Below are positions 44,711 to 51,997 of a stretch of DNA of 64,000 bases, piece after piece. The notes beneath the pieces were generated by a model, which saw only the letters and a program-made list of their open reading frames with translations, searched no databases and was not told the DNA's origin. Every line of letters begins with the position of its first letter. Position 1 is the stretch's first letter. The translations under genes and the position numbers were made by a program. Origin of the DNA: Lichenifustis flavocetrariae (GTDB taxonomy: Bacteria; Pseudomonadota; Alphaproteobacteria; Rhizobiales; Beijerinckiaceae); assembly GCF_026130545.1 (NCBI RefSeq), contig NZ_JAMOIM010000011.1:1-64000 (forward strand), read 5' to 3'.

Positions 44711-44878
44711 ATGCCCAGCAATCTTCCCCCTCGCAAAACACGCCGATTCGTCCGCATCCGTCGCCAAAGCATTTTTCCCTACATCATGCTTTTTATCCTC
44801 AGCGCGATCATCGTGATAGCGGGATCCAAGCCGCGGCCGATTGAAGATCCGAACGCGAGCGTGTCGCATGACAAGTGA
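44711..44878 (+). CDS. 55-residue membrane protein
   Basis: An ATG at 44711 preceded by TAGGTAGG encodes MPSNLPPRKTRRFVRIRRQS, then a membrane segment IFPYIMLFILSAIIVIAG and a polar tail. The basic N-terminus followed by one helix is a convincing small inner-membrane protein. Its last codons overlap the next start (44868). Confidence 0.45.
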   Translation: MPSNLPPRKTRRFVRIRRQSIFPYIMLFILSAIIVIAGSKPRPIEDPNASVSHDK

Positions 44879-45068
44879 ATTGCTTCCCGATGACAGGCCG
44901 CGACTGTTCGAGAGCGCACCTCTCGGCTGGCGAAGCACGACAGTGCCGGGCGGCCCGGCCAACCCTACCCAGGAAGTGGCGTGCCGACGCGCCGCCATCC
45001 GTATATCTGAGGTACGCGGCGGCGCGTCAGCCGGGTCACAATGCTGGACGAGGGTTGACGCGAGGTGA
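44868..45068 (+). CDS. 66-residue hypothetical protein containing a repeated segment
   Basis: Begins MTSELLPDDRPRLFESAPLG, overlapping the previous stop. The last 29 codons coincide with the first copy of the 88-bp repeat. It is short, without known domains, and may have been created by the repeat. Confidence 0.3.
   Translation: MTSELLPDDRPRLFESAPLGWRSTTVPGGPANPTQEVACRRAAIRISEVRGGASAGSQCWTRVDAR
44981..45068 (+). repeat. 88-bp dispersed direct repeat, copy 1
   Basis: Aligns without gaps to 46178-46265, with 16 differences in 88 positions by hand count (about 82 percent identity). It contains CTGAGGTACG and AGGGTTGACG blocks that are perfectly shared. Confidence 0.7.
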
Positions 45069-45383
45069 AAGGCGGCGGGCTGATCTTAGTAGGTTCGGGG
45101 CCATCCGCGGTTAGGTGAGACTGCGTTACCTTTGCGTAATGTATAAAGCGCCATGAGAGAGCTTGAACTCCGGCGGGGTATGCGTGCGCGGGAACGTGTG
45201 TCGGCTCTGCCACCGGATTGACGGCTTGATCGGTAGCCCGCGTGGCGGCATGAGCTCGACTCTCATCACCGCCTCATCTCACTATTCTGATGCGGCAGGA
45301 TGCTCGTCCGGCCGTGACCCTACGCCGGGCGTGTCCGCGTTGCGCGCCCGGTGTCTCGTCTCTCTTGAATTCGGCCATCGCGC

Positions 45384-45599
45384 TCACAGGCATCGCGACC
45401 AAATGCGGGAAGCTCGGCCTCGTCGGCGCTTGATCTCAGTCGCGACGTCGTGCCAGTGCCCATTATCGGTTACCTCAAGGTCGCCCTTCGCGCCTGCCAT
45501 CGCGGCAGCGTGAGCCCGGTACGGATTGGCGGCCATAAGTCGATCAGCGTCCACGATGACGCGTGGAAGGAACAGCCAGAGCCAGATGGTGTGTAGCAT
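45384..45599 (-). CDS. 71-residue hypothetical protein
   Basis: The frame ends with ANPYRAHAAAMAGAKGDLEV, TDNGHWHDVATEIKRRRGRA and SRIWSRCL. The second half looks protein-like, and the first half may be untranslated. No recognised family. Confidence 0.35.
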   Translation of the reverse strand: MLHTIWLWLFLPRVIVDADRLMAANPYRAHAAAMAGAKGDLEVTDNGHWHDVATEIKRRRGRASRIWSRCL

Positions 45600-45684
45600 G
45601 CGGGACAGGCGCGGTGGCGATCACCGCAATATGGACTGTCGCCCACTAACTTTTGATGTGATGGATCGCCACATCGCCGTCCGC

Positions 45685-45714
45685 GCCCATGGCTTTTGCT
45701 GCGGGCGTTTTTTT
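45685..45714 (+). terminator. Possible intrinsic terminator
   Basis: CGCCC pairs with GGGCG across a 14-base loop and is followed by seven T residues at 45708-45714. The stem is short, so this is tentative. Confidence 0.35.
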
Positions 45715-45742
45715 GTGGATGGTCAATCGTAGTCGGGCTTCT

Positions 45743-45814
45743 GAATGTGCTCCGCGGCGACGGTCGAGATCGGTCTATGAGCAGTGCGGGGCGCTGTTCA
45801 AGCGCTCCGGCTGA
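45743..45814 (+). pseudogene. C-terminal fragment of a small CxxC protein, copy 3
   Basis: Reads ECAPRRRSRSVYEQCGALFK then RSG and a stop. The corresponding end of copy 2 is ECPRRRSQSVYEKCGAMFER then PS. The similarity is visible at the base level as well, so this is a duplicated and truncated copy. Confidence 0.6.
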
Positions 45815-45822
45815 TGAAGCCC

Positions 45823-46083
45823 TCAAGCATTGGGATGATCTATGAGGTATGCGATGAGTTCCTCGGCCAGCCTACTCGCTCGCTGTTTCGCGCGCTCGTG
45901 CGTGACTGGCACTTGAACAAGCCCACTTTCGCTCTCGGTAGAAGTTTGAAGGATTTGGCGAGGCGTAAACGTGAAAGTGCCTTCCTCATTTCCGAAAATG
46001 AACAGCCCTTCGGCCTTCCCGATACCGCCCCACTCAAATTTTGCCACGCGCGTCTCCCAACTTGCTAACAAGCTAGACGACAA
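45823..46083 (-). CDS. 86-residue hypothetical protein
   Basis: MSSSLLASWETRVAKFEWGG then IGKAEGLFIFGNEEGTFTFT and a helical end, RAKQRASRLAEELIAYLIDH. The sequence is balanced and soluble. No known domain. Composition differs from the GC-rich neighbours. Confidence 0.5.
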   Translation of the reverse strand: MSSSLLASWETRVAKFEWGGIGKAEGLFIFGNEEGTFTFTPRQILQTSTESESGLVQVPVTHERAKQRASRLAEELIAYLIDHPNA

Positions 46084-46177
46084 GGCAACTCAGGCCGTCA
46101 AGGTCAATCGAGGCCTCGACACTAAGCGCGACCAGTTTTGTCCCGGGCTGTCCGGCCAAGCCATCCTCAGCACAACC

Positions 46178-46265
46178 GTGCCGACGTGTCGCCATCTGTA
46201 TGTCTGAGGTACGGGGCGGCGCGTCTGCTGGACCATAATGTTGGAGCAGGGTTGACGGGGGATGA
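46178..46265 (+). repeat. 88-bp dispersed direct repeat, copy 2
   Basis: Partner of 44981-45068, same orientation and no indels. Unlike copy 1 it is not part of a convincing reading frame. Confidence 0.7.
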
Positions 46266-46308
46266 ACGGGATCTCCGCCGCCTACCTCGCGTCGAAGCCG
46301 CCGACCTT

Positions 46309-46467
46309 TTAGCCTAGTTGAACGCCAAGATCGGCCAATCGCCGGATGATTTGCTGCTGACGTTCACGGTTGGCATCGGACGGTTCGGAACCCTGACCAG
46401 CTTCCACCTCGGTTCTCAGGCGATCGAGCTCCTCTTTCAGGGTTCTCTTCTCTTCCTCAGCGTCCAT
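46309..46467 (-). CDS. 52-residue coiled-coil protein
   Basis: An ATG at 46467 encodes MDAEEEKRTLKEELDRLRTE, VEAGQGSEPSDANRERQQQI and IRRLADLGVQLG. Heptad-like leucines suggest a short coiled coil. No family known. Confidence 0.5.
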   Translation of the reverse strand: MDAEEEKRTLKEELDRLRTEVEAGQGSEPSDANRERQQQIIRRLADLGVQLG

Positions 46468-46696
46468 CGCCCGCCTGCTCCTCAGCTCGCCATTGCGCGA
46501 CGCCTTTTCCGAGTCGCACTATGACCCGCGGATGCTGCACTGGAAGCCCTCTTTCTCCAGTTGGGATGCGGCACTCGGTGAGACGATCGGGCGTCAGATC
46601 GCCCCATCTTGCCCGCACCCGGGCGTCGCTCCGCCAGCCTCTTGCGGTCGCTAAGTGCCAACTGGGTGCTCCGTTTTGGACGCTTGCCGGCGGGCC

Positions 46697-46945
46697 TTAA
46701 GGCTCGCTCGCTGCCAGAGTGGCAATGAGGTCTAGAAGTGCGCCCTGCGCCGGACTTTTTTCGTGAAGAAAGTCTGGCAAGCTCAGAATGAACGCTGTTT
46801 CGCTTGTGGCATGCGAGGTGTCATGCTCGGTTGTTTGCAGGTGAAGGACATGGACCGGCATGGACCCATGTTCCAGATCGTGCACAAGAAAGAACCGAGA
46901 GCCGATCTCGCCATCGCCTTCTTTATAAAACTCACGTTGTGACAT
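46697..46945 (-). CDS. 82-residue hypothetical protein
   Basis: The ATG at 46945 follows GGAGAG by six bases and encodes MSQREFYKEGDGEIGSRFFL, then VHDLEHGSMPVHVLHLQTTE and a helical end. Several His residues are clustered. No recognised domain. Confidence 0.5.
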   Translation of the reverse strand: MSQREFYKEGDGEIGSRFFLVHDLEHGSMPVHVLHLQTTEHDTSHATSETAFILSLPDFLHEKSPAQGALLDLIATLAASEP

Positions 46946-47122
46946 TGGCTGCATCTCTCCGTGTCCCGAAGCTATCGCTTTTGTCGCTTTCGTTACGACA
47001 AAAACGAATACTTTCAATGTGTTGGCTATTGACGGCGGCCGAACTTCGTCGCATGATGACGGCACCGGCGAGGAAGTGCAATTCCTCGCCGGGCCTGACC
47101 ATCAAACGAAAAGCCTCGTCCA

Positions 47123-47263
47123 ATGGCTACCCAAATTCTTACCACGCCCTTCGGCGTGAACTACACCGCTTTGCCGACCCACACCCCCGCCGATCCGATC
47201 GCCTTCGCGATTGCCCAGCATCGCCGCGCCTATCCGCTCGCAAGCCGGCATCCAATGTCGTGA
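47123..47263 (+). CDS. 46-residue hypothetical protein
   Basis: MATQILTTPFGVNYTALPTH then TPADPIAFAIAQHRRAYPLA. The DPI..AI..HR.A pattern is familiar from short proteins in rhizobial mobile elements, where it is usually longer. This may therefore be a truncated copy. Confidence 0.35.
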   Translation: MATQILTTPFGVNYTALPTHTPADPIAFAIAQHRRAYPLASRHPMS

Positions 47264-47453
47264 CTTTGAACGCTGAGGAGATGCAGGCGAACACAATAGC
47301 CAGACGGCTTATGAAGGATTGCCTCGGCGCGCCATCCAAAGCGCGGGTCGCATTTGACTTGCTTTACGAACGGCGCGCCGCGCCGTTGGAGCATCCGGCG
47401 AGGTGACGCGCTAGAGCACCCTGCTTTTGTCGAAGAGCGGGGCTTTTGCGCGT

Positions 47454-47810
47454 CTAGTGCTGCGATTTGAAAGCGACGACGAGCTGAACGACCCGGGTGT
47501 GCATCTCTTTTGCGTAGAGCTCCGCAATCGCTTCATGCTGCTGCGCCGTCGCGTGCATAGATTGTTTGGCGAACGCGAAGAAAGCCTCGGTCGCATTATC
47601 CGCTTCCTGCCGGCATGCTTCCAAGGCCGCAGTCACGAGGAACTCGGACGATTCCGCCTTCCCAAGGGTGGCGATCTTCTCTGCGGTGCAAAACTGAAAG
47701 TTCGTCATTGCCTCGTCGGCCTTGTCTTTTAGATCGGTGCCCGCGCCGGCCGCGTTGGCGGTCGAGATAGCGCCGAAAGAGAAGACCGCAAAAACGAACG
47801 ATTTCAGCAA
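47454..47810 (-). CDS. Small exported protein, hypothetical
   Basis: A 118-residue protein with a signal peptide (LKSFVFAVFSFGAISTANA, cut near ANAAG) and a helical, acidic mature part with two Cys residues (NFQFCTAEKIA, LEACRQEADN). The start is a TTG at 47810 with CTGGAG eight bases upstream; no ATG or GTG fits. Periplasmic, function unknown. Confidence 0.6.
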   Translation of the reverse strand: MLKSFVFAVFSFGAISTANAAGAGTDLKDKADEAMTNFQFCTAEKIATLGKAESSEFLVTAALEACRQEADNATEAFFAFAKQSMHATAQQHEAIAELYAKEMHTRVVQLVVAFKSQH

Positions 47811-47936
47811 TACTGTGCTCCAGATCTAGTAGACGCACGGTCACACAGGTTGCTTAATCCGGCAAGGCGCCCAGGACTTTTGCGCGTATGAGCCGTCGTG
47901 CTACGACCTTGGAGCAGTGCTTCGTGGAGCGCATTC

Positions 47937-48305
47937 ATGCGATTGATGGTCGTGGCGTCGGTGCTGTTAGTCCTTTCGACGGGCATCGCGGGCGCTGTTG
48001 CTCTGCCGGAGGGATTTCTCGATCCGAGCAATGCCACACTTAAAACGGGCAAGCTGCAGATCGACGGACGTGACGAAGCGACCGTGAACTTCAGTGTGAC
48101 AAACCACGCGTCACAGCCGGTGGCTATTATCGCCGTTGATTGTACGGCGCTGGTTGAAGATGAACCCATCGAGACCAACAGTCATCCTGTCCAGAACGTG
48201 GGCTCAGGCGAGACCGCCTATGGCGCAGTGGATTTTTTCAAATTGCGCGGAAATGCGGGTGCGACGGTTCGCTGCCGGATCGAGTACATCCGGATCGGTT
48301 TTTGA
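47937..48305 (+). CDS. Small exported beta-rich protein, hypothetical
   Basis: A 122-residue protein. The ATG at 47937 gives a signal peptide (MRLMVVASVLLVLSTGIAGA). The mature part is beta-strand-like (ATVNFSVTNHASQPVAIIAV and GATVRCRIEYIRIGF) with two Cys that could pair. GTGGAG precedes the start. Function unknown. Confidence 0.6.
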   Translation: MRLMVVASVLLVLSTGIAGAVALPEGFLDPSNATLKTGKLQIDGRDEATVNFSVTNHASQPVAIIAVDCTALVEDEPIETNSHPVQNVGSGETAYGAVDFFKLRGNAGATVRCRIEYIRIGF

Positions 48306-48392
48306 TTGCTACGGCGCGGCGACGTGTGAAGCTCCTGTTCCAGGTCGAACGAGCCTTCTGCAATTACGGCCCACTAGGGCCGAATCACGCAC

Positions 48393-48509
48393 TCAAGCGT
48401 CTAAGTCAGGCCCCATGCTCCGGATCGTATCGGCCATATAGGACGGCGCAAGGTGGGCGTAGTGCTTGTCCATTGATCGCGTGCCGGAGTGGCCGAGAGG
48501 GTCCGGCCA
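48393..48509 (-). pseudogene. C-terminal remnant of a second tyrosine recombinase
   Basis: The minus strand reads PDPLGHSGTRSMDKHYAHLA then PSYMADTIRSMGPDLDA and a stop. LGH...T..M..HYAHLAPSY.A.TIR is the C-terminal box of phage-type integrases, with the nucleophile Tyr. Everything upstream is missing. It differs from the island's own integrase and lies 100 bases from the intact tRNA-Lys, as expected of an earlier island at the same site. Confidence 0.75.
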
Positions 48510-48530
48510 TTAAGCTGTGGATAACATCAA

Positions 48531-48569
48531 GCTTCCCATGTGCTTCCCAAACAAGTTTTCTGGGAAGCA
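48531..48569. promoter_or_regulatory. Candidate integrase arm-binding sites, right
   Basis: The 19-mer gcttcccatgtgcttccca at 48531-48549 matches 28455-28473 exactly, and an inverted TGGGAAGCA follows at 48561-48569. Three copies of one core near the right attachment repeat mirror the left side. Confidence 0.55.
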
Positions 48570-48607
48570 GGAGTGACCCTAAACAACATTAAACCCGTTG
48601 ATAACGC

Positions 48608-48656
48608 TTGGTGAGCGCGCTGGGACTCGAACCCAGGACCCTCTGATTAAAAGTCA
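48608..48656. repeat. Right attachment repeat inside tRNA-Lys
   Basis: Identical to 28289-28337. Forty-eight of its 49 bases are within the intact tRNA-Lys gene, so integration at this site preserves a working tRNA. Confidence 0.92.
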
Positions 48657-48684
48657 GATGCTCTACCGACTGAGCTACGCGCTC
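48609..48684 (-). tRNA. tRNA-Lys(TTT)
   Basis: A 76-base cloverleaf on the minus strand with CCA encoded. The acceptor stem GAGCGCG/CGCGCTC pairs perfectly. The D arm contains AGCTCAGTCGGTAGAGC, the anticodon loop is CTTTTAA with TTT at 48649-48651, and the T arm has GGTTCGAGTCC. It is the integration target of the island. Confidence 0.97.
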
Positions 48685-48835
48685 TCACCGAGCCACACTG
48701 CACCTAGCGGCATCGTGCCTGATGGTCAAGCCGAAGCTGCCTGAGAAGAAGTCGCAGCCTTGGCTCTGGTCCGATACATGGTTCAGCGCCATGATCAGAT
48801 CAGGTCGATTGGCGACCGAACGAGCGAGGCCTGCG

Positions 48836-49264
48836 ATGCGCCCTGCGATCTTGGTGTCTGCCCTCCTTGCACTGTGTTCCGTCTCACCCGCCTTGGCGGA
48901 CGGCGATGCGCCCGACGCGGCGGCCCAAACGGCCATCCAGTCGGTAATCACACAACAGCTGAATGCGCTTCAAAGCGAAGATGGTACGACTGCGGAATCC
49001 TTCGCGTCGCCTGGAATCAAAGAGAAATTCCCGGATCCCGGCGCCTTCATGAGCATGGTGCACCAATCCTACAGCGCGCTCGTGCATCCCAAGTCAACCC
49101 ACTTTGGCGACTTGTCTCAGACGGCCCTTGGACTGGTGCAGAAGATGACGATCGTCGACAGCAAAGGCGGCGTTTGGACCGCCGCCTACACGATGACCCA
49201 GGTCGATGGTCAGTGGCGCATCAGCGGTTGTTTCATGCTGAAATCCGAGGCTGTGGAGGCCTGA
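48836..49264 (+). CDS. DUF4864-like exported protein
   Basis: A 142-residue protein with a signal peptide (MRPAILVSALLALCSVSPAL, cut after LAD or nearby). The mature part is SNTF2-like: IQSVITQQLNALQSEDGTTA, MVHQSYSALVHP, and the closing WTAAYTMTQVDGQWRISGCF typical of DUF4864. The ATG at 48836 is chosen for the signal peptide. It converges with the DUF1467 gene. Role unknown. Confidence 0.75.
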   Translation: MRPAILVSALLALCSVSPALADGDAPDAAAQTAIQSVITQQLNALQSEDGTTAESFASPGIKEKFPDPGAFMSMVHQSYSALVHPKSTHFGDLSQTALGLVQKMTIVDSKGGVWTAAYTMTQVDGQWRISGCFMLKSEAVEA

Positions 49265-49270
49265 ACGGTC

Positions 49271-49516
49271 TCACGCATCGGGATTCAAGGCCAGGACCAC
49301 CATCAAGGCCGCGAAGGCGACCGTCGTGAGAACGGTCGTCCACAGCGCCTTTTTCAGAAGAGCCGGGGTCTGCGGAGCGCCGGGCTCGCTGCCGGGCACC
49401 GTGGTGCCCGTCTCCTGCTGCGAGCGAACTCCGAACGGCAGCACCGCGAACAACAGCGTCCACCAAAGAGTGAAGTAAATGGCGAGTGCCATCGGGAGAC
49501 TGACCGGCAGGGTCAT
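49271..49516 (-). CDS. DUF1467 family membrane protein
   Basis: An 81-residue protein with two membrane helices (LPMALAIYFTLWWTLLFAVL and TVAFAALMVVLALNP) and the conserved loop LPFGVRSQ. This small family is a regular companion of the rnj gene in Hyphomicrobiales. The last gene of the nuo-birA-rnj run. Confidence 0.85.
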   Translation of the reverse strand: MTLPVSLPMALAIYFTLWWTLLFAVLPFGVRSQQETGTTVPGSEPGAPQTPALLKKALWTTVLTTVAFAALMVVLALNPDA

Positions 49517-49531
49517 GCGACAGACGCCCGA

Positions 49532-51208
49532 TCAGACCTCGACCACCAACACATGCACGGTCGGCTTCTTGCCCCAAGCCGCGCCGACTTGGCCACGAAC
49601 AGCGCGCTCGACAGCCGTCGAGGTCGCGTCGGCATCCCGGCGCTTGTTGCGACCGAGATTATCGAGCGTGTCGAAAATGGCGGCGTCGATGACGGCATCC
49701 ATGGCTTGGCCATCCCGGGTCCTGGACGGAAGCCCCGAGAACACGACATCCGGCGTTCCCGTGAGTTCACCCCGTGCACTGATCGCGAAGGCAATCGAGA
49801 CCACTCCCGCAAAGGCCAACCGATTTCGGGCGGCAATCGACGGGTCGCCAACCGGAACCAGCATGTTGCCGTCCTTGGCGATGCGCCCATGGGGTGCATC
49901 CGCGATGATGCCTGGCTCATCCGGACCAATCAGCACCACATCCCCGTCACTTGCCCGGATCACATGCGGAACCCCGATCGAACGTGCGAACGCCGCGTGC
50001 TCAGACAGGTGAAGCGGCTCGCCGTGCGCCGGGATCGCGATGTGAGGCTTCAACCAGCCGTAGAGCTGGGCCACCTCCTCACGACGGGGGTGCCCCGAGA
50101 CATGCACCAGCTCGGTGCGGTCGGTCACCACTTCGATACCCTGACGGATCAGACCGTTGATGATCTTTCCCACCTCCCGCTCGTTGCCCGGGATCGTGCG
50201 CGACGAGAAGATCACCCGATCTCCCTGCGTCAGGCGCGCATCTGGATGATCATCCTGAGCAATGCGGGCGAGAGCTGCACGCACCTCCCCCTGGCTTCCG
50301 GTGGCTAGAATAACGACCCGTTCGCGAGGCAGTTGAGCGAGAGCGTCGGAGGACAGGAACGGCGCCACCCCATCCAGATAGCCGCATTCCCGTGCCACAC
50401 CGATGACACGGTCCATCGCGCGGCCAAGCACGATAACACTTCGTCCACAGGCAGCAGCCGCAACAGCGACCGCGCGCAACCGCGCCACATTGGACGCGAA
50501 AGTGGTGACCACTACACGGCCCGGTGAATGTTCGATGATCTCGCGCAGACGGTCGGCGACTTCCGTCTCGGACGGGCTGACCCCCGGTCGCATGATGTTG
50601 GTCGAATCGCAGACGAGGGCCAGGACGCCCTCCTGCCCGATCTCCCGCAGGCGGGCTTCGTCGGTCGGCTCACCCACGAATGGCGTCGGATCGATTTTCC
50701 AGTCGCCGCTGTGCACCACAAGACCCACTGGGGTCCGAATGGCCAGACCGGTACTCTCAGGGACCGAATGTGCCATCGAGATGATCTCCACCTCGAAGGG
50801 TGCAAGATCGAGCCGCTGGCCCGGCTTCATGATCGTGATCGGGATCCGCGGCGCACCCGGCTCGTTCAGACGCTTGACCTCCAACAATCCCGCCGCGAAA
50901 CGTGTCGCATAGACAGGGCATCCGAGTTTTGGCCAAAGGTCCGCCACAGCTCCTATGTGGTCTTCATGGGCATGCGTGATAATGAGCGCGAGAAGGTCCC
51001 GCCGGATCGACTCCACAAAACTGATGTCGGGAATGACCAGATCGATGCCGGGCAACTCCGGCCCGGCAAAGGACAAGCCACAATCCACCATGATCCATTT
51101 TCGGCGATTGGGCGGTCCGAAACCATAGAGAGCCGCATTCATGCCGATCTCGCCCAAGCCCCCAAGGGCGCAGAAGACGAGATTGTCGTCGCGATTTGCC
51201 ATCATCAT
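49532..51208 (-). CDS. rnj: Ribonuclease J
   Basis: A 558-residue metallo-beta-lactamase/beta-CASP ribonuclease with 5'-3' exonuclease and endonuclease activity on mRNA and rRNA precursors. The metal-binding motif is HAHEDHIGA near residue 78, VHSGDWKIDPTP and VCDSTNIMRPG follow, and VSGHPRREEVAQL and IPAHGEP are the beta-CASP and final metal motifs. The start has three ATG codons in a row; any of them may be used. It is 9 bases downstream of birA. Confidence 0.9.
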   Translation of the reverse strand: MMMANRDDNLVFCALGGLGEIGMNAALYGFGPPNRRKWIMVDCGLSFAGPELPGIDLVIPDISFVESIRRDLLALIITHAHEDHIGAVADLWPKLGCPVYATRFAAGLLEVKRLNEPGAPRIPITIMKPGQRLDLAPFEVEIISMAHSVPESTGLAIRTPVGLVVHSGDWKIDPTPFVGEPTDEARLREIGQEGVLALVCDSTNIMRPGVSPSETEVADRLREIIEHSPGRVVVTTFASNVARLRAVAVAAAACGRSVIVLGRAMDRVIGVARECGYLDGVAPFLSSDALAQLPRERVVILATGSQGEVRAALARIAQDDHPDARLTQGDRVIFSSRTIPGNEREVGKIINGLIRQGIEVVTDRTELVHVSGHPRREEVAQLYGWLKPHIAIPAHGEPLHLSEHAAFARSIGVPHVIRASDGDVVLIGPDEPGIIADAPHGRIAKDGNMLVPVGDPSIAARNRLAFAGVVSIAFAISARGELTGTPDVVFSGLPSRTRDGQAMDAVIDAAIFDTLDNLGRNKRRDADATSTAVERAVRGQVGAAWGKKPTVHVLVVEV

Positions 51209-51217
51209 CCACCATTG

Positions 51218-51994
51218 TCAGCCGACAGAGGCGGCTGATCTTTCGTCCAAAAATACATCTCCGGCTTCGACCGTCACAGGGCCGTGAGGCCCGAGCAACA
51301 GGAGCCGACCCTGTCCGTCAATACCCTGAAATCGACCTTCCACCTGCTCCCGATCCGAGCGGACGGTCAAGGGCGTATCGACCGGCAAGGCGTCCGCGAG
51401 CCACAGAGCCCGTATTTCACCAAAACCTCGGCCCTCATCCCACAAGGCGAGATGTTCCGCCATCGCCGGGCGCAGGTGCTGAAGCAGGTCCGCCGCCGAG
51501 ATGGCACGCCCGGACACGCGCGAGAGGTCGGTCGTGAGGTACGCCAGTCCCTCAGGGTGATACGAGCAATTGACTCCCCAGCCGATCACACAGGCTTGTG
51601 TCCGGTCGGGCGCCATAGTGGCTTCCACCAGAATCCCGGCCACCTTTGCCTTGTCGACCAGGACGTCATTGGGCCACTTGATGCACAGGCGAGACACAGG
51701 GCTTGCCGTCGCCCGAATCGCTTGAACAAGAGCAACCGCGGCGACATGAGCCAACTGCGGCAAGGCAGATGGTGCCGCTCCGGTTCGAAACATGAGCGAC
51801 ACATAGAGATTGCCCACGGGCGAAACCCATGATCGACCCCGTCGACCACGCCCTTGCGTCTGCTGGTCGGCACTAATCCAAAGCGGCCCCGCATCGCCTC
51901 TTCGGGCGTGAGCCAATGCTTCCTCATTCGTCGAGCCAAGCCGCGCCACATGTGTCAGGGGCGCAGTATCGATGTCCCGCAATCGTAAGGTCAC
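51218..51994 (-). CDS. birA: Biotin--[acetyl-CoA-carboxylase] ligase
   Basis: A 258-residue ligase that activates biotin with ATP and attaches it to carboxyl carrier protein. It has the catalytic signature TQGRGRRGRSWVSPVGNLY, KWPNDVLVDKAKVAGILVEA and IGWGVNC. There is no N-terminal helix-turn-helix, so it is a monofunctional type I ligase and not a repressor. It lies three bases after nuoN, as in related genomes. Confidence 0.9.
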   Translation of the reverse strand: MTLRLRDIDTAPLTHVARLGSTNEEALAHARRGDAGPLWISADQQTQGRGRRGRSWVSPVGNLYVSLMFRTGAAPSALPQLAHVAAVALVQAIRATASPVSRLCIKWPNDVLVDKAKVAGILVEATMAPDRTQACVIGWGVNCSYHPEGLAYLTTDLSRVSGRAISAADLLQHLRPAMAEHLALWDEGRGFGEIRALWLADALPVDTPLTVRSDREQVEGRFQGIDGQGRLLLLGPHGPVTVEAGDVFLDERSAASVG

Positions 51995-51997
51995 GCC

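Larger units (their letters stand above)
28289..48656. mobile_element. Integrative genomic island in tRNA-Lys
   Basis: A 49-bp perfect direct repeat at 28289-28337 and 48608-48656 corresponds to the 3' half of tRNA-Lys, from the anticodon stem to the encoded CCA. A P4-type tyrosine recombinase gene lies just inside the left copy, and an AlpA-like excisionase and RepA-like ATPase follow. The unit is about 20.3 kb. It differs from the flanks in gene density, in many small orphans, in AT-rich stretches (33.7-34.6 kb) and in pseudogenes. No conjugation genes are seen, so it would need help to transfer. Confidence 0.9.
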
